Origin: Paracentrotus lividus
Lineage: Eukaryota > Echinodermata > Echinoidea > Camarodonta > Echinidae
Assembly (NCBI GenBank): GCA_940671915.1
Contig: CALNVZ010000174.1
Span: forward strand, 22,133,603 to 22,197,602
DNA: 64,000 nucleotides
Direction: 5' to 3'
The notes under the pieces are model-generated. The model saw nothing but the letters and a program-made list of their open reading frames with translations, was not told the origin of the DNA and did not search any database. Below, one piece after another: positions 24,078-36,800 of the stretch; the stretch's first letter is position 1; the number at the start of each line of letters is the position of its first letter. The translations under genes were made by a program, and so were the position numbers.

Positions 24078-25290
24078 TGGCGTAGACAGGTCCTCGAATG
24101 TGGGGGGGATGATTCGTGGTCCAGAGACTCATATCGCCCAAAATTTGGAGGTAAACGAAACTGTGTTTTTTGTATCTATACACACAAAGAAGGGGCATAA
24201 AAATGTCGCTGGGGGGGGGGGGTTGCGCCGAATTTCTTCAGCATATATAATTTCAGGCGGTGCGAGCGCGAGCGGAAAATTTTGAGGTAAACCAGACGCC
24301 TGTTTTTTTCTTGTATCTATACACACAAAGAAGGGGCAAAAAGGCCGATATTGGGGTTGTATCGAATTCCTCAGCAAATATATACGATTCCAGCGAGCGC
24401 AAAGCGCGAGCGGAAAAATTTGAGGCAAACAAGAGGGTTTTTTTTTTTTTATCTATAGGCTACACATATAGAAGGCCAAAAAGGGCCGATTTAGGGGTTG
24501 CGCGCCAAATTCTTAGCAAATATACATTCCAGGCGAGCGCATACCACGAGCGGAAAATTTGAGGTAAACGAGAAGTGTTTTTGTATCTATACACACAAAG
24601 AAGGGGCAAAAAGGGCCGATTTTGGGGTTGCGCCGAATTACCTCAGCAAATATACAAGGCTTGCATAATAAAAATAAGAATTAAAACAAACATACGTACA
24701 GAAGGGTTTTATGCCAACTTTCATTTCTGTAAGCGAGCGCGAAGCGCGAGCTAAAAAAAAGAAGCAATTTAGGGCCTGAGCCGATTTCGTATCCACAAAG
24801 GGGTTATTCTGCAAAATACCACGGAGAGCTGCATAGGCCTACACCTCTAATACACCTCTGCAATATTATATTTTGAAAATACAATTATAAGTATGAATCA
24901 ATTAAAATAAACATATAGGGTAAATAGACTAATAGAATAAACTCTAGGAGAAAAACAAAATAATTTCCCTGAAATAATAACATAAGTATAGGCTAGCCCA
25001 ATAATAAATAAATTATAATAGATATAGAAATAATAATCTAGATTTAATAATGATAATAATAATAAAATAATAAAAAAATAAAATAATAATAATGATGATA
25101 ATATGCGAGCGCGAAGCGCGAGCGAAAATTTTTAGAGCTCCGTGGAAAAAAGGAGTGTGCAAAGCCATCTCAGCTTTAAAAAAAATAATATCACCGTGAA
25201 AGTGGGGGGATGATTGTACATGCCATCCCCCCCCCCCCCACCTTTGAGTTGGGATGCATCCCCCATCCCCCCCCCCCCCTGTCTACGCCC
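24078..25290. mobile_element. 1.2-kb TIR element with GAGCGCGAAGCGCGAGC repeats
   Basis: The ends are TGGCGTAGACAGG and CCTGTCTACGCC, flanked inward by G and C homopolymers. Inside are at least five units of about 100 bp containing GCGAGCGCGAAGCGCGAGCGGAAAATTTTGAGGTAAAC plus a TTGTATCTATACACACAAAGAAGGGGC block. An AAT-rich stretch (24985-25100) follows. Long frames cross the units on both strands, but they are repeat-derived. Confidence 0.7.
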
Positions 25291-25544
25291 TGCCGACATA
25301 CAACAACCGGGCATACAAGTTGCATGAATAGACTAGGCAAATTTCGACATTCAAGTGACGTAAACTTTGACAATAAACAAGAGTTGCGAGCCTTACGAAA
25401 TGTACTATATATATGCTGCGATAGGATTCCTCTTACGTTATTGTGTGTGTGCGGTACGTGTAGGCCTAGATATTTGTCTAACGCTCTCGTCCGAATCGTA
25501 CGCACAAGCGCAGCGAGTCATCATATCAATCGTAGCTAGCTGAC

Positions 25545-25550
25545 TATAAA
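25545..25550 (+). promoter_or_regulatory. TATA-like box, possible cpRAS promoter
   Basis: TATAAA lies about 190 bases upstream of a consensus donor (TTTG|GTAAGA at 25737/25738). No acceptor-bounded coding exon is visible between them, as expected for a promoter plus untranslated first exon of the downstream gene. Confidence 0.3.
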
Positions 25551-25574
25551 TTCGTCGATCCCACGTTGTTTTTA

Positions 25575-25737
25575 TTTACCTCTGACTGGGCTCTGACTTG
25601 CCAACAGTTTCAATCAATAATCACAGCCGTGTTTTATTCTCCTCGCTTCAAAGACTGACGACTTATACCTGCTCGTGGAATTCAGATCTAGTTCTAGTAG
25701 AAGAGGACTGCAATTGACGATTCTGCGATTTAGTTTG
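25575..25737 (+). other. Putative 5' untranslated exon of the cpRAS gene
   Basis: The stretch is less AT-rich than its surroundings and ends in a consensus donor GTAAGA. The first coding exon downstream begins at an acceptor (TCATCAG, 27657), so an untranslated exon must exist upstream. This is the best candidate seen. The 5' border is a guess. Confidence 0.3.
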
Positions 25738-25892
25738 GTAAGAAATGAACATAATTTTCGTTTGGCCGGGCAGAGAATAGAAAAGGCAGTGGTGTATCAA
25801 TTCAGTTCATTCTACTAGGAATTGGCCTAGTCTGTATAATAATAACAAGAAAAAGCATGTTAATGCTGTGTTGTTCATATTATGAAAAAATG

Positions 25893-25963
25893 AGCAAAGA
25901 AAATGGGGTACCATCGGATTCGACCAGAGCCTCCTGTTACTAGTCAGCGCTCTACCATCTACT
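25893..25963 (-). pseudogene. tRNA-Thr-derived repeat, degraded copy
   Basis: It is a shorter version of 26188-26265 within a locally duplicated block (shared left flank ATGAAAAAATGAGCAAAG and right flank GGATGTGGTTGTCCCTAATACC). Several single-base deletions break the stems, including the T-loop (ATTCGACC). Confidence 0.55.
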
Positions 25964-26187
25964 ATAGAAGCCCGGATGTGGTTGTCCCTAATACCGTTAA
26001 CTCTTCATGCCGAGTGTCCAAAGCTAATAAGAAAACCTGGAATAAACCCGAAGGATAGAAATCAACTTGGAGTAAATGCGAGGGATCATGGTGAAGTGAT
26101 GCAGCTTTTTTAATATGATTTTTGGATAAATTTGGAAACTGACCAGAAATATATAGACCCTAATATGAAAAAATGAGCAAAGAAAAT

Positions 26188-26265
26188 GGGGTACCATCGG
26201 GATTCGAACCAGAGACCTCCTGGTTACTAGTCAGGCGCTCTACCATCTGAGCTATAGTAAGCCCC
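26188..26265 (-). tRNA. tRNA-Thr(AGT)-like sequence, probably pseudogene or SINE
   Basis: The minus strand carries a D-arm (GCTCAGATGGTAGAGC), an anticodon arm CCTGA-CTAGTAA-CCAGG with anticodon AGT, and a T-arm with GGTTCGAATCCC. The 5' acceptor side has four extra bases before the D-arm and pairs poorly beyond GGGG/CCCC. Duplicated flanks with the copy at 25893 argue for a tRNA-derived repeat rather than a working gene. Confidence 0.5.
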
Positions 26266-26720
26266 GGATGTGGTTGTCCCTAATACCCTTTCTATATTAT
26301 CACAGAGTTTGCATGGTCAAACTTGCCTGTACATGGGCCTGAAAGGCTGAATTAATAGCTTTGACATCAGTTGACTTTTGATTTAAAAATAAAAATAATT
26401 GACTTAATTAATCCTAAAGAACAATAATCAGTACCTTTGTCAACTAGCTTAATTAGGTGCTATGTGAGTTTGACTTGGGCAAAGTCGACTGTAGTGTAGC
26501 GGTAGGCCTATAATCCCCATTCTATGGTATTTGTAGATATGTACTTTTTTTAAATCGCTTTATTCCAGCTAGATTTTGTCGAATCAATGCTACAAATAGC
26601 AAATTACAACCAAATCCTTGTCATGCTTATTGATCATCCTGTATTACTCATCTTATTTTCTGAGGCTGTAACTGCTGAAATTTGTTACATGCCCATTACA
26701 TGCTGACAATATTATGCATC

Positions 26721-26856
26721 AGGGGGCGTTTCATGAAAGGACTTGTCGGACGTGTTATCTGACAAATTTACTGTCAGCCAATCAGATGCAAGCATTTCAG
26801 TAGCTTTTAACAGTTGTCAGTGAGAATTAGTGAATATTTGTTTCATGAAATGGCCT
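26721..26856. mobile_element. Short MITE, GGGGCGTTTCATGAAA ends
   Basis: GGGGGCGTTTCATGAAAGGAC at the left and GTTTCATGAAATGGCC at the right are inverted. They belong to the same terminal style as 6529-7563. The right end lost its C run. Confidence 0.45.
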
Positions 26857-27668
26857 TATATAATTATGTTGGATTCTATTTCTTGTAATTCATGTATAAG
26901 TTTTGACATTTTGTAAAATGATCCTAAAACTAAGTCCTAAAATGCAACAGTATCCCTGTATAAAATTAAACTTGACCTGCATTGCTAGTATATATAGTGG
27001 GATTTGATTTTGAATTGCATTTTTTCCAACGTTTTATAGGATCTATTACTTGACAACAGCAAATAACCCTCCCAGGGAAGTGATCTAATCAATAGTTTCA
27101 TAGTGTGGTGCAATACGTGCAGTACATGCAATAATAGAGTGAGTCATAATACACACAGCATCATCTATTCACGACTAAATGTGTTTTGATGCACAGCATA
27201 TATGCATCAACGACCAAGCTCAATACAATTTTGGCTAGCACAGGACAGTCAGGTTATAGTTTTTTTGTTTTTTTAATGCAGAATACAAACAGATCTATCT
27301 CGCATCTCGATTGGTAGGATTTATTTGAAACTGCAAATGATTGATAAATACATGTAGTTTAATAAACACATACAGCTCTTTTAAAAGGCATACATCAATC
27401 AAAATTACTTTTATTATTTCACATAAATTTCTATTGATAGGCCTACAGTAGGCCTTACACATAGTTGCATGTGTATTGTCATATTACATTACGGAGACCG
27501 ATTAAATTGCCTTTTCTTTCATTACTCTGGCTTTTAATAGACAACCTTCCAAGACTAGTTGCTCCGTTGAAAGCATTCAAAGGATTTCTTGAAGGAAATA
27601 ATGCCATATTTGGGTATCACATGATTTCTTTCTTTGCTGTTCATTAATTGTCATCAGATTGCGAAACC

Positions 27669-27812
27669 ATGGAGTTTGGTAGCAAGTATGTGTACGTCAG
27701 ACCAACAGAGGAGGAGGAAGAAGAGGTGTTGGATGATGCTGAGGTAACTACCGGTCTTGACAATCTAGAGGTGGAGGTGACGCCTGCATCCAAGGATACT
27801 GAAGATGGAGAG
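27669..27812 (+). CDS. cpRAS coding exon 1
   Basis: ATG in good context (AAACCATGG) follows an acceptor at 27657. The product is [13 protein letters not shown] followed by seven acidic or Val residues and a low-complexity acidic stretch to ..KDTEDGE, then donor GTGGGT (phase 0). A weaker alternative donor (GTATTC, 27817) would add Val and one base. Confidence 0.75.
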
Positions 27813-30800
27813 GTGGGTATTCTGGAATCAGGTTTTGATTCATTCATTTATATAATTGTTTTTATCTATATTAAGCCATAAAAACAATAGCAATATACAA
27901 AATTACATACAGAAGAAATATTGTTTGGATTCGTGCTGAATGAGACAATTCTATTCAGCTGAGTGATGCTGTAAATGTTTAAGAGGAAACAGTCACATTA
28001 AAAAAAAAAAAAACATCTTCTTTGTATTTCATAGGTAAACGATTACAAACAAATAGGAATTTAATGCCTAGATATTAGTGATATGCATGCCATATAGTTT
28101 CAATGTTTTACTAATCAGTGCACGAAAGTGATATTAAATGAAGATAAGATCGACCTGAAATACTTGACTTTCCACAAATTGTTTGCTGTGGATGCAGTGA
28201 CATCAAATTCATTCTTATTGTGCACACTGTGTTGCCAAGGTGAATGCATGGCAGTCAATGTTATACTCTGATAAAAATAGAAATTGATAAACAAGAGTTG
28301 CCACTCATCAAGGTCATAGAAGCCTGTACTAATTAAGTACATTTTTTCCTGGCTTTCTTAAAACTGTATGAAATAAAAAGGAACATAATATAGTGCATAT
28401 TGATTGCTGCATTTTTTTTTTTTTTTTTACAAATTTAGTATAGTGTTGGGTGACTTGGGTCATTTCCAGTAATAGCAGAGTACATGCTTTCAAATGCAAA
28501 TATATTGATAATCCAAATATACATGGTGCAATAAATAGTAAACTCATAAATATTTACTGAAGATTTCAGTTGATTCCAATTATAGGCATATACGTACATC
28601 TTAGTAGGCCACAAGTCTTAGATATTTGAAAACTTTTATGATATTATTTATAAAATTGTTTTATATTTTATATTTATCTTTAACCTGTCTTTAGATATGA
28701 GAAATTCTTCTTTTTTATTTCTTTATATTCTTTATAAATCATCATCAGGCAAAGTATAATAATCTTTGATTTCCCTGGATTGTTTAAAAATTATTATCTG
28801 GGTCCGTCAGAGATGCGTTTTTTAATTGATTTGGTGTAAAGATGTGATTATCTACTTATTGCAGTATGAGCTTTATTTATTTTAGGTGATTTGATTGTGT
28901 GTTGTTTTCTACAGCATGTCTGATTGATCTATTTGGATACAGCTGGCCAGAGAGGGTACTTTCCTGAGATCAGGTAATTATTTCTTTTATTCCTTGCTCT
29001 GAGTAGTGGTCTTCCTTGTTGTCTGAATACCACGTGGGCTAACCTTTGGTCTAGATAGTTACCAATGGTATTATATCTGTTTCGGTCTTAATCTATCTGT
29101 TTATAGTCAAATTGTCTAATTACCTTTTTGTTTAATTCCCAAATGATATTCGTCTTTTACCAGTTTGTTTCAAGTAATTTGGAAAGTGGTGTTTACCAAG
29201 TGGACTTAGGCGAAGTGGCAAACAAGACCCAAAGACGATTAACATTGGTTGTGGCAAATGGTTAAGACTATGCGGGATCACATATACAGTAATCTTCTTG
29301 TAGTGGATTTAGACCAAGTGGCAATTTATGGTATCTTCTGTGTCTATATCCTCTACTGTGCTGTTATTCAGTTCACAACAAAAAAAAAACTCAACATAAC
29401 CTTTTAGAAATGATTTTTGATGACCATGTGCTCCTGTTGCCAACAGAGCCTAGTGTAGATATTGAGGGAGCCACAGCAATAAAAAGAGGATAAATGTGAT
29501 TTCAGAAGCTGGGATAAGTCTCAAACCCATGGCACAAACAGGATGAGTGACACACAAAATAATAATGATATACTGGTACTGCTAGTACTTATTTTCCCTC
29601 CTCCTTCTTCTTCTCTTTCTACTTGATCCAATTCCTTTTCTTTAATCTCCATATTCCCCCTTTCAATCACTAAATCATATTTCTCCTCTTTCTACTTGAT
29701 CAAATTCCCTTTCTTTAACCTCCATATTCCACTTTTCAATCACTAAATCATATTTCTTCTCTTTCTACTTAATCCTTTTCTTTAACCTCCATATTCCTGA
29801 TCCCCCTTTCAATCACTAAATCATATTTCTCCTCTTTCTACTTGATCCAATTCCCTTTCTTTAATCTCCATATTCCCCCTTTCAATCACTAAATCATATT
29901 TCTTCTCTTTCTACTTGATCCAATTCCTTTTCTTTAACCTCCATATTCCCCTTTTCAATCACGAAATCATATTTCTCCTCTTTCTACTTGATCTAATTCC
30001 TTTTCTTTAACCTCCATATTCCCCTTTTCAATCACGAAATCATATTTCTCCTCTTTCTACTTGATCCAATTCCCTTTCTTTAACCTCCATATTCCACTTT
30101 TCAATCACTAAATCATATTTCTCCTCTTTCTACTTGATCTAATTCCCTTTCTTTAACCTCCATATTCCACTTTTCAATCACTAAATCATATTTCTTCTCT
30201 TTCTACTTGATCCAATTCCTTTTCTTTTACCTCCATATTCCACTTTTCAGTCACTAAATCATATTTCTTCTCTTTCTACTTGATCCTTTTCTTTAACCTC
30301 CATATTCCTGATCCCCCTTTCAATCACTAAATCATATTTCTCCTCTTTCTACTTGATCCAATTCCTTTTCTTTTACCTCCATATTCCACTTTTCAGTCAC
30401 TAAATCATATTTCTTCTCTTTCTACTTGATCCTTTTCTTTAACCTCCATATACCTGATCCCCCTTTCAATCACTAAATCATATTTCTCCTCTTTCTACTT
30501 GATCCAATTCCCTTTCTTTAACCTCCACATTCCCCTTTTCAATCACTAAATCATATTTCTTCTCTTTCTACTTGATCCAATTCCTTTTCTTTTACCTCCA
30601 TATTCCCCTTTTCAATCACTAAATCATATTTCTTCTCTTTCTACTTGATCCAATTCCTTTTCTTTAACCTCCATATTCCACTTTTCAATCACTAAATCAT
30701 ATTTCTCCTCTTTCTACTTGATCCAATTCCTTTTCTTTAACCTCCATATTCCCCTTTTCAATCACTAAATCATATTTCTCCTCTTTCTACTTGATCTAAT

Positions 30801-33800
30801 TCATTTTCTTTAACATCCATATTCCCCCTTTCAATCGCTAAATCACATTTCTCCTCTTTCTACTTGATCCTTTTCTTTAACCTCCATATTCCTGATCCCC
30901 CTTTCAATCACTAAATCATGTCTTCTCTTTCTACTTGATCCTTTTCTTTAACCTCCATATTCCTGATCCCCCTTTCAATCACTAAATCATATTTCTCCTC
31001 TTTCTACTTTGATCCATATTCCCTTTGTCTTATAACCTGCCACTATTGCCTACCTTTCAATCATAATCATATTGTCTGTTCTCTTCTACTTGATGCCATT
31101 TCTAACCTCCATAGTCCTGCATCCCTGCTGTTTCAATACTTGAAATCATATTTTCTCTCTGCTACTTGATCCTTTTTCTTTAAACCTCCTATCCTGTCAC
31201 GCTTTCTCACCAAAATCATTGTCTTTCTTCTACTCGTGACTCCTTCTTAAACCCATATTCCTGAGCTCCCTTTCAATCACAATTCATATTTGCTTCGCTC
31301 TTCTAGCTTGACTTTTCTTCAGACTCCCTATCCACTTCAATCAGTAATCATATTTCTCTCTTTTACTATCATCCTTTTCTTTAACCTCCTAGTCCCTCTT
31401 TTCAATCAGCTAAATCGAATTTCTCCTCTTTCTATTGATCCTAATTATATTTCTTTTAACATCCATCTCCTTCAATCGCGTAATCAACAATTCTCCTCTT
31501 TCTACTTGATTCCTTATTAACCCCCCTCATATCTCTGATCCTCCCTTTCATACGAATCATGTCTCTCTTTCACTGATCTTTTTCTTTACTTCCATAGTTC
31601 TGATCCCCTTGTCCAATCACTAAAATCAAAGTTTCCTCTTCGACTGATCCAATGCCCATTTCTTACATCCATATTCCACCCTTTCAATCACTAAATCATA
31701 TTTCTCCTCTTTCTACTGATACCATTTTTTTAACCTCCATATTCCCTATTTCAATCACTGTCATATCTCTCCAACTGACAATTCTTTCTACTCCATATCT
31801 TCATCTAATCATTTCTCTTCTACTTGATCCAATCTTCTTTACCTCCATATTCCACCCTTTCAATCACAAAAGTCATATTTCTCCTTTCACTTATCTTTCT
31901 TTTCTTTAACCTCCATATCTGACCCTTTCAATCACTAAATCATATCTCTCCTCTTCTACTGTATCACCTTTTCTTTAAACTCCATATCCGTCCCCTTTCA
32001 AATCATAAATAGTTTTCTCCTCACATCTCTCTTACCCCTCTTCTCCTCTCCTCTCAAAAATGAACCACACTTTGTCATTGTGTAATATTTTTCATGTACA
32101 GTACATGAGATCCAGTCAAGCTCTGGCAATTGTGTATTCCATTACTGACATGTCATCATTCGAGGAGGCAATCAAGATATACCAATTTGGACTCCGGATC
32201 AAGGACGTGGAGCACATCCCAACAGTAAGGAATATTAAGTACTTTTTTAGTTTTGGTTTCATTAGGGGTCCAGGGGTCCTTAACACAAAGTTTACAATCA
32301 ATCATAGGTGGTAAATAGCCAATCACAATCGCTGTCGAATGTGCCTTTTGTTTCAAAGAATGATCAGTAACCAAGTAGACTTGTTCTTTCAAATTTGCAA
32401 TTGATCGTAAACCTTTGTGTCTCAGGACCCATATTAGAATGAAGAAGAAAAAAATTGAGTGTATTAGACCCCCATTCTACTTTTATTTCAATATTTTTTA
32501 GGGCTGTAGTGATTTGAGTCCCCATGTGCAAAACCCATTCTCCTTTTATTTTTTAAGGACTTGATTATTTAAGCTTCCCAGTAATCCAGTAAGTGTTTTG
32601 AACATATATTGAATGATGTACCTACATGTACATGTATTTTATCATTGTAAACACAGAACATAACTGAGTGTTGTTTAGCAGTTCATCCTCACATTCAAGT
32701 AAATGATACTTCTAGATTTTGTTGTTAAGAAATTACCATGATAATTATTTACTTTTAATAACATAAGTGATAAAATTGTTTCCTTTGTTTTTAATAATAT
32801 CAGTGATAAAATTGTTGCTTTTAAGGTGCTTATTGGGAATAAGAATGATCTTGAGAGTGAGAGGAAGGTTAGCACTGATAAAGGAAAGGAAGCAGCTCGG
32901 AAGTACAACATGGTGTTCTATGAAACTTCAGCTAAGACTGGTCACAATGTGCAGGAATGTTTCAAGGCTCTTGTCAGAGAGACACCCCGATATGGCGCCA
33001 GATACAAGGTAAGGCTGGATTGACAGAACTCTTCTCCTGCTTCATTTGTCATGTCTAGGAGATGTGCATAATGACTCTGGGATGTGCCTTGTTTGAAAAT
33101 AGATGTACTGGCGAAGTTTAGTAGAGCATTAATCATCATTTAATACAAGTCCATGTAGGTCTTCAAGTCATAAATTAGGTGCACAGTAGGTTGCTTATGT
33201 ACAAGAATATAATGATTAAACATTAGAAGTAGACCTAAGGTATATGTAGACACCAATCAAAAGGGCAACTTGAAATATATACTCATATGGTGATCATGAG
33301 GACCCCAATAAGGGTAGCCTACTGAATTACAGAGCTGACAAACAGTTGTATGCTGTATTAGATTTTTTGAGAAATACATTCAATACATTGTAGTTCATTT
33401 TTTATGCACTCTTTAGTACTTTTAGATGAATCTTAATTATAAAATGAACGCTGCATTATGTTGTCTTGTATTTACAGTTATTGTAGACAAACAATTTCTT
33501 TATATTTCCTTTTTTCCTTTCTACTTTGTAGTTTGTTATACTTGGAGCCGGTGGAGTAGGCAAGTCTGCAGTCACTGTTCGCTTTGTTCAAGACGTCTTT
33601 GTGAGCGACTATGATCCAACCATCGAGGACTCTTATGTGAAACAGATTGTTGTTAGTGGGATCCCTGCAGAGAAACTTAATCCCCCTCCAAAACCAGCTC
33701 AGACAGAAAAAGGTGCATCTTCAGTACCTATGAGTGCTCCCCGTAGCAAAGGTGATTATTGCATAGAAATTCCAATTGCACAATACTGTACTTGTGTCAA

Positions 33801-36800
33801 TATTTGGGGTACATTAATTTTCATGGATTTCGTGCGGAGATCTGCAGGCGCATATTTAAAAAATTATAAGCATGCTTTCTTATGTATGTTTTGAATGGCT
33901 TCAATTGCGTTCTTAGGTTATTGCAGCGCGAACCTACATGTGTAAGAACCTGCAAATATGTTTTGAGGCCACTCAGCGCGAAAAATTAACCGCAAGAAAA
34001 TGACAGCGAATACAGTACTTCATTTCATTCCATTTATTTTCAATTCGGACAAAAATATACATATTGACCAATTATAAATAAAACAGTAAATCGTATAGCA
34101 TGTGAAATAAAAGTGGAGCATTAGAGCGAAACAGCAAAGCAAGGAATAAGAAAGTTTCAATTATAAAGAAAAACAGAGGAAATAAAGAATACTATATAAT
34201 ACCATGGATATATATCCATGATAATACATGCATATGGTATACTCTAACAACCTGAAAGACGGACTAATTCTCATTTTTCTTCTATAACCAATGCAAGACT
34301 TACCCATACATTGTGTGTTTGTTTTATTTAGCAGTGAAAAAGTCTACTTCAGGATTTTTCGGCGGATTTGGGAAATTATCTAAAAAAAAGAAAGGTGAGT
34401 GAAAATCGAGTAATCACAGTTTTCTTTCTGAAAAAGCCTTGCTATCCCATGAAGGGGGTGGGGGGGGGTTCACATTCCATGCGAATGATTAGTAAAAGAT
34501 GCGAATGTCGAAACCAACTATTGTTTTTTAAATAGCAATTAAAGCTTTCTACGAGGCAAAAGCTGATGTCGCTAAAAAACAAGTGTGGATTAAATAATTG
34601 CAAATGTTGTTGTGCCTCGTAAAACCCCTCATAAACATTGCAAATTATATTTGAATATTTCAAATATGAGCAATTGATATTCATATATTCAATAACATAA
34701 AAAACATACTATTGTGCAATTATGCTTCTTTTTTTCTTATTTTTTTTTTTGCTACTTTGTAGCTAAAATAATAAGCATCTGTCGCTGACACGCACTTTAA
34801 AAAGTTTTTATTTTATCATGTTGCATTGCCAAGATTGTTGCTGATGGTAAGCTCATAAAATTTGACTCTTAGCTGTGACACGACACCTATGATAAGTTGA
34901 ACTAAATTCAAACAAATTCAAATGACTTATTCTGCAAGCACATAAATTAAAACGGAGGATAAATAATTTTTTTCTCATATTTTCTTTCACCATCACAATT
35001 GCTAGGCTGCAAGTTGCCCCTTATGCAGCAGCGGCAGGGAATGCTCAAAGCTCAACAAATGCCTCAAGGACAAGAGGGCAAAGTACGCACAAAGCTACAG
35101 CCGTGCCGACGCAAATAGCATCCTACTATCTCTGGGCATGGAACGACAACATCATCTAGACAGGTAACCTGTGGCTGCCCGAATGCAACACTATTGTTCA
35201 CGTCGTCAGGCTAGAGCCTGTGACAGATCAGAATTGGACTGAAGTTTGAGGCTCGAGAATGTTATTGTAAAAGAATAAAACATAAAGTATAAAGTATAGT
35301 TTATCAAATCTATAGACCTGCCATAAACAGTATTTTAAGAGTTATTTCGGATTCTTGCTAAGTTGTTTGCAATAATGGATTAAGACTCAAGGTAATAAGT
35401 TTCACAGAATTGACTCCTATGTTCATTTTTTAATGAATAATCAAAAATGTAACATATAAAACTATGTAGAACATATGGTATACTGATCTGTAGTTCAAGG
35501 TTTCGTATTACTCCTGGTAGGAAAACAATAGATGTTGTTATTCAGAATCCTTAGCAGGACGGATTGAATGTGATTGTTCATCTGCTATGAAGCATATCTT
35601 CTCCACTATAACAATTCATACTAACAACATGAACAGCTGACATACATGTACAAATTATAAAATTAATAAGATATAACAAATCGTGAGAGAATACAATTTA
35701 TCGATCATTTCTGATGACAGTGGTTGTGGCATTCAAATGGAGGCTTGGATGTAGTGGATGAAGGGAAAATATAAGACACGGAGTTGATAGTCAGTATGAT
35801 AAACTAAAGAATATTGTAAAAGTTCTCATTAAACAACATGGGCTTTGGTTAAGAAAAAGCACCTAACAAAGGATTATTCTTTGGGGGGAAGAAGCTACAA
35901 TAAATACTAGAGTACAAGATGATCAGAAATAATGGAGACACTAGTTCCATCAGAGGAAACAAGAGATTTTCTTTTAAAAAGTTGCCCTATGCTTAACAAA
36001 TCATAAACAATTCGCAGATAGGGTAATTTCTGATAGGGGGGTTGTCATGGACCTATTAGACAATTCTTGGCTAAAAAGTTAATTGATTGTGTTGTGCAGT
36101 TCCAAAGGAGACCATGTCGATTACGTTGGCAGCGCTCAGAGAAGGCTGCTGAAGGTGAAGAGAAGAGAGAAGGAAAGCAGGATCTCATCCAGGACTTGCC
36201 TATGTTCGATATGAGTGGTGCTCATGGCGAAGACACACCTCCGAACTCAAGGGAATTACAAAAAGTTCTGCTTCAATCACAAGTACCCACCCTATCATTT
36301 GGCTATAGCTCTTGGGTTAATCACATGCAGAAATAGAATGAGATTTATGCATGATTTGAAGCGCTGTTATTTCATGGAGAGTGAAGGATTATCCCTTCAG
36401 CACTCAGAGACTGTGTGTAACAGGGCATAGGAGGAGAAAGCAAGAGATGGGGCTGGCTGTTGAGGTATGGGGGTGCTTGGAGACAAAATCAGAAGGCGAT
36501 TTGAGACATAAGCTAAGGTTGTTTGAGGCTAAGGCATTATTACCTAGGGCACACAGATGACACTGAATACATCATACCGGTTATTTATGATTTTGGTTCA
36601 TTCACTTGACTTGTCATATAAAAGCTAGGGTTGTGTGTCTGTAATTTTATGACAATCAAACAGGAAAAGAGCTTCACAACAGTATGATCATAATATAAAT
36701 TTAGCATTATAAATTACTTTGCAATTTATGCCACTTAGGTTTTCGCATACATGTATATTCTGTCACTGTCATGTCTGTATAAATAGTATTGTGATTCTTC

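Noticed and set aside
29590-32030. CRISPR-like regular array
   Set aside because: Units are directly adjacent without unique spacers, in an intron of a eukaryotic gene; it is a satellite.
32826-33751. Two tandem ordinary Ras genes instead of one permuted gene
   Set aside because: No start codon, P-loop or stop codon is found in the positions required; exon 4 joins exon 5 in phase through consensus splice sites and the whole series continues in frame into the vWA exons.
36067-36336. 89-codon frame containing FDMSGAH, considered as the vWA MIDAS exon
   Set aside because: DxSxA lacks the second MIDAS serine, the frame is out of phase with exon 7 and the following residues do not resemble a vWA domain.
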